Assembly: GCF_900176595.1 (NCBI RefSeq)
Contig: NZ_LT838813.1
Location: forward strand, 5,040,001-5,104,000
DNA length: 64,000 nt
Reading direction: 5' to 3'
Source of the DNA: Aquiflexum balticum DSM 16537
GTDB taxonomy: Bacteria; Bacteroidota; Bacteroidia; Cytophagales; Cyclobacteriaceae
The notes under the pieces were generated by a model. The model was given only the letters and a program-made list of their open reading frames with translations, ran no database searches and was not told the DNA's origin. The first letter of the stretch is position 1, and every line of letters starts with the position of its first letter. Made by a program: the position numbers and the translations under genes. This document shows positions 42,635-52,600 of the stretch, piece by piece.

Positions 42635-45100
42635 ATGACAACACCGATAGAAGCTCAAGCAAAAATCGCTGAACTTAGCAAGTTGATCAATCACCACAAC
42701 AACCTATACTATCAGGAAGACAGGACTGAAATCACTGATTTTGAGTTTGATAAGCTCTTGGAGGAACTTATTCAATTGGAAAAACAATTCCCGGAATATT
42801 TAGAACCTGACAGTCCCAGTCAGAGAGTCGGCGGCACCATCACCAAGGAATTTGAAACAGCTGAACATGAATATAGGATGCTTTCACTGGGAAACACCTA
42901 TTCAGAAGAGGAATTGATTGCCTTTGATGAGCGGGTTGCCAAAGGCCTTGGTCACCGTAATTATGAATATTTCTGTGAACTTAAATTTGATGGTGTTGCC
43001 ATTTCACTTGTTTATGAAAAAGGAAGATTGGTACGCGCCGTTACCCGAGGTGATGGAACTAGAGGAGATGTAGTCACCGAAAATATCAAAACCATCAGAA
43101 ATATACCTCTTCATGTCAAAGGAAAAGACATGCCGGATAAATTCGAGGTAAGGGGAGAAATTTTTCTTCCCAGAAAAGAATTTGATAAAATCAATCAGGA
43201 AAGAGATAGTCAGGGAGAACCTTTATTGGCAAATCCAAGAAATGCCGCTTCAGGCACTGTAAAGATGCAGGATAGCAGTGTCGTCGCAAAGAGAAGACTG
43301 AACTGCTATTTTTATCAGCTTTTAAGCGATGAACTGGCGGTCAACCAACATGATGAAGCCATTCGGTTATTGGAAAAATGGGGCTTCAATGTCTCCCCAA
43401 CTTATACTAAATGCTCCGGAATCAAAGAAGTATTGGGTTATATTGAAAGCTGGAAAGAAAAACGTTTTGAACTTCCCTTGGATACAGACGGGGTGGTACT
43501 TAAGATAAATGACAATGACCAAAGGGAAGAGTTGGGTTTTACTGCTAAGATTCCCCGTTGGGCAATTGCCTATAAATACAAAGCTGAAAGTGCAGAAAGC
43601 CAATTGCTATCCATCACTTATCAGGTAGGACGGACTGGTGCTATCACTCCGGTAGCCAATCTTTCTCCTGTCCATTTGGCCGGGACTACAGTCAAAAGAG
43701 CCTCCCTTCACAACGCCAATGAAATAGAAAGATTGGGTTTGCATGAAGGAGATACGGTTTTTGTCGAAAAAGGAGGTGAGATTATTCCAAAAATAACAGG
43801 AGTCAATTTATACAAAAGAAAGACAGGCGCATTGCCTATAAAATATATTGACCATTGTCCTGAATGTAGTACTCCCTTGGAAAGAAAAGAAGGCGAGGCC
43901 AAACACTTCTGTCCAAATTATGTGAGTTGTCCGCCTCAGATATTAGGGAGGATTGAACACTTTGTACATAAAAGGGCAATGGATATTGACTCCCTTGGTA
44001 CAGAACGTATCCGAACCCTGATTGACCAGGGATATATCAGTAACCCTGCGGATATCTATGAATTGGAAAATATAAGGGATCAGCTTTTGGGATTGGAAAT
44101 GAGTCAGGACCAATATGAAAAAACCGATGACGGAATACTTTATATATCCCTGACCAAGGCCTTTTTTGCTTTGACTGAAGGCCTGTCTTTAACTGCTATT
44201 CAGAAATTCTGTGACAGTCAGATAGAAACACCCTTAACGGAAGTCTTAAATAATTTCCAAACTTTTATCCGAAATTCACATAAAAAAGTTGCTCAGAACG
44301 TAGCCACTATTTTGAAACTTCAGGAGGCATTGCATCAATCAAATTTGCCTCAAATGGAAGATTATTTGCCGGTATCGGTAGTGCTTTCACTTTTGACCGG
44401 AAACCGGATTACATTGGATAAATTGATAGAAGCCGCAAGACATCAAGGTACAGTTCACGCCATATTATTGAAATTGGATCTTTCGCTGAACAGTGAACAA
44501 GAGGAGCGAATCAAAAAACTAAAGGCAAATACATTTCAGGAAGGGGTAATTTCCAATATGATTGAAGGCATCAATGCTTCAAAAAACCAACCTTTTGAAA
44601 AGGTACTTTTTGCATTGGGAATCAGGAATATAGGCGAAAATACCGCTCAGATTCTGGCCAAGCATTTCAAAAACATCGATAACCTGAAATCTGCTGATGC
44701 AGAAGCATTATTGGCTGTCAACGGTGTGGGAGACACTTTGGTAAGCAGCATTCAGGATTATTTTTCCAAAAATGAAAACCTAAGCATCATAAGCCGGCTC
44801 AAAGAAAAAGGACTGCACTTTGAAATTCATGAAGCAGAAAAAATATTACAAAGCAATACACTTGAAGGTAAAAAGATTCTAGCATCGGGAAAATTAAATC
44901 ATTTCAAACGAGATGAAATCATAGATTTTATAGAAGCCAACGGAGGCCAGTACCTCAAAGCAGTATCCAAATCTCTGGATTTTATAATAGAGGGCGAAGA
45001 CATGGGACCAAGCAAAAAAGAGAAAGCTGAAAAACTAGGTATCAAAATGATTTCGGAGGAAGAATTTCTCAGTATGATGTCGAAAACAGATTTGATATGA
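42635..45100 (+). CDS. ligA: NAD-dependent DNA ligase with an unusual insertion
   Basis: 821 residues, about 150 longer than typical LigA. Seals nicks in replication and repair. Adenylation lysine K117 in CELKFDG, SGTVK and DGVVLKIN motifs, zinc-finger Cys408/411/426/432, helix-hairpin-helix region, and BRCT (about 742-818, LEGKKILASGKLNHFKRDEIIDFIEANGG). Extra sequence lies between ADIYELENIRDQL and NMIEGINASKNQPFEKVLFALGIRNIGE (about residues 488-632), inside the HhH part. The insertion is helical and not of a family I recognise. All catalytic residues appear intact, so the enzyme should be active. Confidence 0.95.
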   Translation: MTTPIEAQAKIAELSKLINHHNNLYYQEDRTEITDFEFDKLLEELIQLEKQFPEYLEPDSPSQRVGGTITKEFETAEHEYRMLSLGNTYSEEELIAFDERVAKGLGHRNYEYFCELKFDGVAISLVYEKGRLVRAVTRGDGTRGDVVTENIKTIRNIPLHVKGKDMPDKFEVRGEIFLPRKEFDKINQERDSQGEPLLANPRNAASGTVKMQDSSVVAKRRLNCYFYQLLSDELAVNQHDEAIRLLEKWGFNVSPTYTKCSGIKEVLGYIESWKEKRFELPLDTDGVVLKINDNDQREELGFTAKIPRWAIAYKYKAESAESQLLSITYQVGRTGAITPVANLSPVHLAGTTVKRASLHNANEIERLGLHEGDTVFVEKGGEIIPKITGVNLYKRKTGALPIKYIDHCPECSTPLERKEGEAKHFCPNYVSCPPQILGRIEHFVHKRAMDIDSLGTERIRTLIDQGYISNPADIYELENIRDQLLGLEMSQDQYEKTDDGILYISLTKAFFALTEGLSLTAIQKFCDSQIETPLTEVLNNFQTFIRNSHKKVAQNVATILKLQEALHQSNLPQMEDYLPVSVVLSLLTGNRITLDKLIEAARHQGTVHAILLKLDLSLNSEQEERIKKLKANTFQEGVISNMIEGINASKNQPFEKVLFALGIRNIGENTAQILAKHFKNIDNLKSADAEALLAVNGVGDTLVSSIQDYFSKNENLSIISRLKEKGLHFEIHEAEKILQSNTLEGKKILASGKLNHFKRDEIIDFIEANGGQYLKAVSKSLDFIIEGEDMGPSKKEKAEKLGIKMISEEEFLSMMSKTDLI

Positions 45101-45597
45101 AACTAATCAAGAATCTGTTTGTCTCATTTCAATTAAAAAAAGCCCTGAACAAAAAGGATAAATATGAAGTGATTTTTCCTGTAAAGCCTAAATGTGTCGG
45201 AATCCTTGCTGCAGACGAAAAAGAATTTAAGGAAACTAAAGAATACCTCAGAAGTCTATGGGGATATCAGGTTAGGATCATTGGTTGGTATTACCATGAG
45301 GGCAACAGTGAAATAGAATCTTTTTCACATAAAAACTTCTCCTTTTTCGGTTTACCAACAGATGTTTTCAATGAACTGATGGATGAAAAATTGGATTTTA
45401 TTTTGGTCCCATCTTTATCCCTTAATCCATATTTACGTTATTTGCTGCTCAATAATCAAAGTAAGTTTAAAATGGGCTTTCTTTCAGATGAAAATAAAAG
45501 TTATCTGGACTTCATGATCAAAATGGAAGGGGAAAACCTAGAAATGAATTTAAAGAGATTGTTAGGGTATTTTGATAAAATAAAAGAAGCATGTTGA
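45097..45597 (+). CDS. DUF6913 family protein
   Basis: 166 residues. Typical DUF6913 features: MKLIKNLFVSFQLKKALN, VGILAADEKEF, FGLPTDVFNELMDEKLDFILVPSLSLNPYLRYLLLNNQSKFKMGFLSDENKSYLDFMI. Function unknown; a family restricted largely to Bacteroidetes. Start overlaps ligA stop by four bases (ATGA) and its end overlaps dapA by seven, so it is translated between them. Its conserved place next to dapA may indicate a shared transcript rather than a shared pathway. Confidence 0.85.
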   Translation: MKLIKNLFVSFQLKKALNKKDKYEVIFPVKPKCVGILAADEKEFKETKEYLRSLWGYQVRIIGWYYHEGNSEIESFSHKNFSFFGLPTDVFNELMDEKLDFILVPSLSLNPYLRYLLLNNQSKFKMGFLSDENKSYLDFMIKMEGENLEMNLKRLLGYFDKIKEAC

Positions 45598-46445
45598 AAT
45601 TTCACGGGACTGGGGTAGCCCTGATTACGCCTTTTGAAGATAACGGTCATATTGACTATCCTGCCTTAAAAAGAGTAATTGACTATGTGATTGAAGGCGG
45701 AGTGGATTACTTGGTAGTTTTGGGTACCACCGCAGAAAGCGCCACTTTATCAAAAAAAGAAAAAAAACAGGTTTTAAAAGCAGCATTGGAATACAATGAA
45801 GGAAGAGTACCTGTAGTATTGGGTCTTGGAGGAAACAATACTCAGGCCATTTTGGATGAAATTGAAGAAACGGATTTTTCACAAATTGATGCGGTTCTTT
45901 CGGTAAGTCCTTTTTATAATAAACCGACACAGGCTGGTATATTAGCACATTACAGAACGATTGCCGATGCATGTCCCGTTCCTGTGATTTTATACAATGT
46001 TCCGGGCCGAACGATGTCGAATATGACCCATGAAACTACTGTTAAGCTTTCCAACCATCCTAATATCATTGGTATGAAAGAGGCCAGCGGTGATCTTTCA
46101 CAATGTATGAGGATTGCTGCACGGATGCCGGAAGATTTCCTGCTGATTTCGGGGGATGATATTCTGACTCCTTCTATGCGTGTTATCGGTGGAAAGGGGG
46201 TTATTTCCGTTTTGGCCAATGCCTATCCTGAACTATTCAAAACCATCTCCCATGGCACTTTGGAAGAATCCAAAAAAGCTGCATTTAAAATCCTTGATAT
46301 AAATCCTTTAATGTATGAAGAAAGCAATCCTGTTGGATTGAAATATCTCATGAAGGAATTGGGGCTTTGTGGAGATTATGTAAGATTACCCCTCCTACCC
46401 GCATCCGAAAATTTAAGGGAACGGATCAAAAAACTAAAATTATAA
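45591..46445 (+). CDS. dapA: 4-hydroxy-tetrahydrodipicolinate synthase
   Basis: 284 residues. Condenses pyruvate and aspartate semialdehyde in lysine/diaminopimelate synthesis. Aldolase-type barrel with GTTAESATLSKKEK (pyruvate-binding T-T), YNVPGRTMSNM (Tyr of the catalytic triad) and the Schiff-base lysine in GMKEASGDL. N-terminal FHGTGVALITPF is standard. It overlaps the DUF6913 gene by seven bases. Confidence 0.96.
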   Translation: MLKFHGTGVALITPFEDNGHIDYPALKRVIDYVIEGGVDYLVVLGTTAESATLSKKEKKQVLKAALEYNEGRVPVVLGLGGNNTQAILDEIEETDFSQIDAVLSVSPFYNKPTQAGILAHYRTIADACPVPVILYNVPGRTMSNMTHETTVKLSNHPNIIGMKEASGDLSQCMRIAARMPEDFLLISGDDILTPSMRVIGGKGVISVLANAYPELFKTISHGTLEESKKAAFKILDINPLMYEESNPVGLKYLMKELGLCGDYVRLPLLPASENLRERIKKLKL

Positions 46446-46510
46446 TGAAAATCCTTCTGAAAACTGGTTAATCCAAACCAATAAAGGTTTATTCATGAAA
46501 GTACCAATTT

Positions 46511-46545
46511 CGGTCTTCGGTCTTCGGTCTCCCATCTTCCGTCTT
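46511..46545. repeat. Heptamer repeat (TCT core) abutting xseA
   Basis: Five contiguous 7-base units: CGGTCTT, CGGTCTT, CGGTCTC, CCATCTT, CCGTCTT. TCT recurs exactly at 46514, 46521, 46528, 46535 and 46542. The array ends five bases before the xseA start codon. Confidence 0.85.
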
Positions 46546-46550
46546 TCATC

Positions 46551-47867
46551 ATGCAAACAGCCATTTCTCTATTTGAACTCAACCAATTGATCAAGCAGGC
46601 CCTGGATCAACACTTGGAACCTACATATTGGGTGGTGGCAGAAATTGGCGAACTCAAGCAGGCAGGTCAAGGGCATGCCTACTTGGATCTGGTTGAAAAA
46701 AAAGATAACCAGGTCCTGGCCAAAATGAGAGCGAATATTTGGGCATATTCCTATAGAACTATTTCAGGTAGATTTCAATCCATCACTGGACAGTCCCTAA
46801 GATCTGGCATGAAAATCCTGGCCCAGGTGAATGTTACTTTCCATGAACTGTACAGCATAAGCCTGAATATTAAAGATATTGATCCGAATTTTACTTTGGG
46901 GGAAAGGGCTAGAATTCGTCAGGAAATAATCGAAAGATTATCCCGTGAGGGAATGATGGATCTGAATAAAAGAATAACACTCCCAACAGTACCCCAAAAC
47001 ATAGCCATTGTCAGTTCTGCTACTGCAGCAGGATATGGAGATTTCACCAATCAGCTGGACCATAACCGAAATGGATATCTGATCAATTATCGATTATACC
47101 AAGCAACTTTACAGGGATCCGATGCAGCGGCAAGCATGTTGTCAGCTTTTCAAAATATCCTTCTTGATCTGCCGAGGGAAAAGTTTGATGCTATTGTAAT
47201 CATCAGAGGCGGAGGAGCACAATTGGATTTGGATTGTTTTGATGATTATTTTCTTGCATTGGAAATAGCAAAAAGCCCTATCCCGGTGATCACGGGAATC
47301 GGGCATGAGCGGGATGAGACTATTGCTGATTTGGTTGCACATACCAAAATGAAAACCCCTACTGCTGTAGCTGAATTTTTACTTTCTGGATTTAGGGATT
47401 TTGAGGAAACATTGAATGATCTGTTAAAAGCAATCAACCGACATTGTTCACAGCAGCTGTTATGGGAAGACAGGAGAATTATCGATTTGGAAAACAGACT
47501 CAAAAATCAAACAAAGAATTCCATCATCAGGGCAAAGGAAAAACTCAATTACCAAATCAATCAAATAAGAATCCGTTCCCTAAATCAAATCAAGATGGAG
47601 GACTTTAAAGTTTCCAATCAATTCCAGAATTTATCACGGGCTTGGAAGAATTATTTTGGGAATGAAACCAAAAAGTTGAATCAACTTGAAAAGGATCTTC
47701 TAAAGGCAGATCCCAATACTTTCTTTCAAAAAGGCTACACCCGTTCTGAAATAGATGGAAAGCCCATACACACTTTAAGACCTGAAAAAGGTCAGTCAAT
47801 TAAAACCTTCCTTAAGGAAAAAATCATTACCAGTAAAATTGAAGAAATAGAAGAATATGGAAAATAA
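46551..47867 (+). CDS. xseA: Exodeoxyribonuclease VII large subunit
   Basis: 438 residues. N-terminal OB-fold domain (TYWVVAEIGELKQAGQGHAYLDLVEK), the catalytic domain with PQNIAIVSSATAAGYGDF, IIRGGGAQLDLDCFDDYFLA and PVITGIGHERDETIADLVAHTKMKTPTAVAEFL, then a long helical C-terminus ending GYTRSEIDGKPI. Degrades single-stranded DNA together with XseB. The heptamer repeat at 46511-46545 separates it from dapA. Stop overlaps xseB start by 11 bases. Confidence 0.96.
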   Translation: MQTAISLFELNQLIKQALDQHLEPTYWVVAEIGELKQAGQGHAYLDLVEKKDNQVLAKMRANIWAYSYRTISGRFQSITGQSLRSGMKILAQVNVTFHELYSISLNIKDIDPNFTLGERARIRQEIIERLSREGMMDLNKRITLPTVPQNIAIVSSATAAGYGDFTNQLDHNRNGYLINYRLYQATLQGSDAAASMLSAFQNILLDLPREKFDAIVIIRGGGAQLDLDCFDDYFLALEIAKSPIPVITGIGHERDETIADLVAHTKMKTPTAVAEFLLSGFRDFEETLNDLLKAINRHCSQQLLWEDRRIIDLENRLKNQTKNSIIRAKEKLNYQINQIRIRSLNQIKMEDFKVSNQFQNLSRAWKNYFGNETKKLNQLEKDLLKADPNTFFQKGYTRSEIDGKPIHTLRPEKGQSIKTFLKEKIITSKIEEIEEYGK

Positions 47868-48063
47868 AACTATAAGTTACGACAAAGCTGTGGCTAGAAT
47901 TGAAGAAATAGTCAATCTACTTGAATCAGGCGAAAAAGGAATGGATGAGCTTTCTGACTTGGTCAAAGAAGCAACATCTTTGGTGAAATATTGTAAAAAT
48001 AAATTGAGAATGACTGAAAGTGAAATCTCCAAAGCCCTCGGTGAGGAGGAAGAAAACCATTGA
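47857..48063 (+). CDS. xseB: Exodeoxyribonuclease VII small subunit
   Basis: 68 residues, the normal XseB length. Begins ...ISYDKAVARIEEIVNLLESGEKGMDELSDLVKEATSLVKYCKNKL, the conserved helical pair that binds XseA. Start codon lies inside the end of xseA, consistent with coupled synthesis of the complex. Confidence 0.95.
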   Translation: MENKTISYDKAVARIEEIVNLLESGEKGMDELSDLVKEATSLVKYCKNKLRMTESEISKALGEEEENH

Positions 48064-48166
48064 AATCTGAATTATTTTTTTAAATTTAAGCCTCTATCTC
48101 AGCAATTTGAACGGATGTTTGCCAAGGCAACATTTTTGTTATTATGTACTACAATTATCCGACGTT

Positions 48167-48874
48167 ATGAAAATTAAAGTCATTTATTCCGGCATTCTCT
48201 TACTTTTAAGCGGATTCTTTTTTTCAACTTTTTGTAAAGCCCAAAGCTTTTATAGGGATGGGAATCTTAGGACAAGTTCATTATCTATAGGACTAGGTCC
48301 ATCATTTATGTATTCGGATAATGGTGGGGTGTTTAAAGTCAGTGATTTCAATTGGAGTCCTGTATTTTCGCTGGCCTATGCAAAAAAAATACATTCCCGA
48401 TGGGCAATCCAAACCACAGGGGGAGTTCAGTTTGTCAGGAGTGGCGGTGAAATAAGGGATTATGCCATCAGGAGATGGGAGGAAACAGGTGGCGCATTTA
48501 GTTTTAAGGGACAGGCCTATTTTTTGGATCTGACGCCTGTCTTTTATGTGATCCCTTATGACAACCACATGAACCGGGGGAGATTCAATGCTTATCTTGG
48601 CTCAGGTTTCGGGATTGTTCATGTCAGCCGAACCGAAACTTTCTCCTTTGAGGATAATGCAACTGAATTTTCAGCCAATACAACTGCAACCTATATTCCT
48701 GCAGTAATAGGCTTCAGTTTCAGTCTTGATCAGTTTTCGGATTTATCACTCGAACTCAAAGGTATGTTCACTTTTTCTGATGAATTAGACGGGAATAAGG
48801 GATATAATGAATTCAACGATCACCTTTTTCAAACCCAGATAGTTTACAAAAGATTGTTGAGTAGGAGATTTTAA
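48167..48874 (+). CDS. Outer-membrane beta-barrel protein (porin-like)
   Basis: 235 residues from the ATG at 48167 (the open frame starts at 48107, but the signal peptide begins at KIKVIYSGILLLLSGFFFSTFCKAQS). After cleavage near AQ-S the mature chain has amphipathic beta-strand alternation (GLGPSFMYSDN, SLAYAKKIHSRWAIQTTGG, YLGSGFGIVHVSR, LELKGMFTFSDEL) typical of small outer-membrane barrels of Bacteroidetes. No specific family is recognised. It lies after xseB and may be transcribed separately. Confidence 0.8.
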   Translation: MKIKVIYSGILLLLSGFFFSTFCKAQSFYRDGNLRTSSLSIGLGPSFMYSDNGGVFKVSDFNWSPVFSLAYAKKIHSRWAIQTTGGVQFVRSGGEIRDYAIRRWEETGGAFSFKGQAYFLDLTPVFYVIPYDNHMNRGRFNAYLGSGFGIVHVSRTETFSFEDNATEFSANTTATYIPAVIGFSFSLDQFSDLSLELKGMFTFSDELDGNKGYNEFNDHLFQTQIVYKRLLSRRF

Positions 48875-48933
48875 AAAAGCCCCATTTTTCGACTACTGTA
48901 ATTCCCGGATCTTGTTTTCTAAGGTCTGAAATC

Positions 48934-49443
48934 TCACTTCCGGATCTCTTGAATCACTTGGAGGAACTTCCTTTCAATACTGATGAGCAGGTTTTGATTG
49001 ATTCCCGGAATCCTGATGATGAAGAAATCACTGTTCCCTTTGTTTACACATTCTCCTTCCATCCCTTGCAATGGCCCCCCTAGGATTTTAACCTGTTCTC
49101 CTTTTTCAATTTCAGAACCATCAGTTTCCACTGCCACACCTGTTTCCAATATTCTATGAATAGTATCAATTTCCTGTTGTCTGACAGTCGCATGCTCGCC
49201 CGAAAAATTCACAAACTTTACGGCACCAGGGACCTGAAGTGCCTCCCATAAGTTTGGTTTGGTAGTTTTCACAAAAACGTAGCCATTGAAAAGTGCTTTT
49301 TGAACTTTCTTTTTCCTATCACTCCATTGTCTGATCTCCTCGATCATTGGGAGATACACTTCCAAGCCTCTTTCCCTTAATCTTGTCGCCACTTTTTTCT
49401 CGGCCCTTGAGGTAGTGTATAGGACAAACCACTGATAATCCAT
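48934..49443 (-). CDS. UpxY/NusG-like transcription antiterminator
   Basis: 169 residues. NGN domain start WFVLYTTSRAEKKVATRLRERGLEVYLPMIEE with FNGYVFVKT, then a KOW segment (GEQVKILGGPLQGMEGECVNKG). UpxY proteins act at capsular and exopolysaccharide operons in Bacteroidetes. Here the gene is an orphan: no polysaccharide genes follow it, and the neighbours are an outer-membrane protein and an RND pump. The promoter upstream is well formed. Confidence 0.88.
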   Translation of the reverse strand: MDYQWFVLYTTSRAEKKVATRLRERGLEVYLPMIEEIRQWSDRKKKVQKALFNGYVFVKTTKPNLWEALQVPGAVKFVNFSGEHATVRQQEIDTIHRILETGVAVETDGSEIEKGEQVKILGGPLQGMEGECVNKGNSDFFIIRIPGINQNLLISIERKFLQVIQEIRK

Positions 49444-49469
49444 CTTTAAAATACTGTTTTTTTTATTTG

Positions 49470-49497
49470 CAAAAGTATTAAAATTTAAAGCAACAAA
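49470..49497 (-). promoter_or_regulatory. Predicted Bacteroidetes promoter for the UpxY-like gene
   Basis: On the minus strand TACTTTTG (49477-49470) matches the -7 box TAnnTTTG, with TTTG (49497-49494) 16 bases upstream, close to the usual -33 spacing. The start codon is at 49443, about 27 bases downstream of the box. Confidence 0.45.
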
Positions 49498-49543
49498 TGG
49501 AGAGAAACGACTTTTTGAATTATTAAAACCATTTGAAAATTAA

Positions 49544-49572
49544 AAACTCCCGGAAAACGATCCCGGGAGTTT
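49544..49572 (-). terminator. Terminator of the RND efflux operon
   Basis: A perfect 10-bp stem (49544-49553 with 49563-49572, AAACTCCCGG/CCGGGAGTTT), nine-base loop, flanked by A/T runs; it lies between the pump gene and the UpxY promoter and may act in both directions. Confidence 0.85.
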
Positions 49573-49608
49573 AAACATTTAAAAACCACCAACCTTTATT
49601 TAATCATG

Positions 49609-52600
49609 CTATTTCAATCTACGAATCAACATGTTTAATTTATCTGCCAATAAATACATGACAGGTACGATAACTAACGTCAAGAATGTCGCAAAGGTTA
49701 GACCAAATATTACAGTCCAGGCCATTGGCCCCCAAAAGTCTGCATTATCACCCCCGACAAAAAACTGCGGATCAAAAGAACTCAGCAATGTCCCGAAATT
49801 AATGTTCATCCCAATGGCCAATGGAATCAAACCCAACACGGTTGTAACCGCAGTCAACAAGACAGGCCTTAACCTTGTTTTTCCACCTAGCACAATACTA
49901 TTGAGCAATTCATCTATGGGTAAATACTCTCCATCTTTCATGTTAAGTTCTTCCCTTTTCCGTTCCCTTACCAAATTTGTGTAATCTATCAAAACAATGG
50001 CATTGTTCACCACAACTCCGGCCAGAGAAATAATACCGATTCCGGTCATGATTACCACAAAGTCCATGTTGAAAATCACCAAACCCAAAAACACCCCTAT
50101 GGTACTCAATACAACGGAGGCCATAATTATAAAAGGCGTGGTGACAGAATTAAACTGCGCAACAATTATTAGGAAAATTATAGAAACAGCTATAAATAAG
50201 GCTCTCATCAAAAAAGCCTGAGATTTGGCCTGTTCCTCTTGTTCCCCTGTGAATTTCACACTGATACCTTCCGGGACATCAAACTGCGCAACCAACTCCT
50301 TTAACTGATTATTGATCTCAGTGGCATTATATCCATCCGTCACATTGGAAAAAATTGAAATCACTTTATTCAGATCCTTCCTTTTTACGGAGCCATAAGT
50401 AGAACCGTATTCCAATTCAGCAACTGCTGAAATCGGTACTTCTTTTTTATTTCCGAATTTATCCCTGAAGTTTATTTTTTTGTTTAAAAGGGAAGATAGA
50501 TCGTAACGGTATTCATCTTTCAGTCTCAACGTAATCGGATAATCTTCTTCCCCTTCCTTGAACTTTGAAACCTCGAAGCCAAATAGGGCTGTTCTCAATT
50601 CATTGGCAATGGAAGAAGTTGATAAACCAAATCTTCTGGCTTTTTCCCGATTAATTTTCACCAATACTTCCGGACTGCCTAATTCCAAATCAGATTTCAA
50701 TTCTTCAATTCCAGGAATGTTTGCCGAAGCAAGATACTCCCTGAATCTCCCCACATATGCAATTAATTTCTCATATTCTTCCCCACTGATTTCTATATTG
50801 ACTGCTTTTCCTACAGGTGGTCCATTTAGCTGTTTATCAACGGTAATCAACACACCGGGATACTTCTCAACCATATCGCGGATTTCACCCATAATCCTAT
50901 TGGTATTCACTCCATTTCGGAACTGGTATTCAACAAAACTGATTGTGACCTTGGCTTTATGGGGGGTATTGGCAATACTAGGTCCCTCTGCCTGATCACC
51001 CGTTCCTTGGCCAACTTGTGTGATTACAGCCTCTACGATATCTCCATAAGGTTCAAGCAGGTCCAATAATTCCTCTTCCATTTCAAGCATGAATTTATTA
51101 GTGGCCTCCGTATCTGTGCCGATTGGATTTTCGATAAATACGTTGACCAGAGCCGGTTGATTATCTGGAAAGAAAAGGATTTTAGGTGATCTTATCCCCA
51201 ACAAAACCAAGGACAAAATCAGCAACAAAAATGTTCCACCGAGAAACAAATAAGGATTGATCCCTTTCAAGGCAAATTGAAGAGTCTTTTCATAGAAATT
51301 TTCCAAAGAAACCAAGAAAACATTCTGAAACCATCGGATGGCATTTCTTAATACAAAAACATTGAATATAGTAAGAATTGAACCTAGCATAAATAGGTTT
51401 CCAAAGGTGTTGGATCCTGCCAGATACCCTATGATAGCCAGAATTGCAAATATCAATGCTACAATCAATGGTTTCTTCTTAGGCTTTTTTACATCAAAAT
51501 CCTGTATTTTCATATACAAGGAAGTCAAAACAGGATTGACCACCAAAGCAACAAATAAGGAAGATGACAATACTATTATCAAAGTAATCGGGAGGTATTT
51601 CATAAACTCTCCGATAAGATCATCCCAAAAGGCCAATGGTAAAAAAGCCGCTAATGTTGTCGCCGTGGATGTAATTATTGGCCATGCAACTTCCCCCACC
51701 CCTTCTTTGGCAGCACGGATAGGAGATTTACCTTCCTGCATCAACCTGTAAATATTTTCTACTACCACGATTCCATTGTCCACCAGCATTCCAAGTGCCA
51801 AAATCAGAGCAAACAATACCATCAGGTTGAGAGTGATTCCTAGAGCGTTCAAGATCAGAAAAGATATGAACATGGATAATGGAATGGCTATACCTACAAA
51901 CAAGGCATTTCGGAAACCCAAGAAAAACATCAGGACCAAGACAACCAAAATTACTCCAAATATGATACTGTTTTCCAGGTCACTCACCTGCGACCTTGTT
52001 CTGGTAGATTGGTCATTGGTAATGGAAATATTCAGATCGGCCGGAAATCTTTCCGCTTTGGCATTTTGTAGGATTTCTTTGATTTTATCTGATGCATCCA
52101 ACAAGTTTTCTCCACTTCTTTTGACAACATTGACCGTTACCACAGGAAGTCTGTTACTCCTTGCATAACTCTCCCTCTCTTTGTATGTATCAATTACTTC
52201 GGCTACATCTGATAGGTAAACAATCTTATTTTCCTCCGTTTTGATGATAATATCATTCAACTCATCGGGGTGTTTGAACTCACCTGTGACCCTTAACGAC
52301 CTTCTGAATTCACCGGAAAGTATATTGCCCCCTGAAATAGTTACATTCTCCTGGGAAACAGCATCAGAAATATCACTGAAAGAAACTCCCAAAGCTTCCA
52401 TTTTATAGATATCAGCATCAATCCGGATTTCTCTTTCTATAGTACCTCTTAATTCTGCTTTGGATATCTCTGCGAGTTTTTCAATTTCGTCCTCCAGGTA
52501 TTCACCATATTTCTTTAATTCTTCCTCTGTATAATTCCCAGAGAGATTGATATTCATGATGGGAAAGTCGGATGTGTTGATCTCAATTACATCCGGATCC

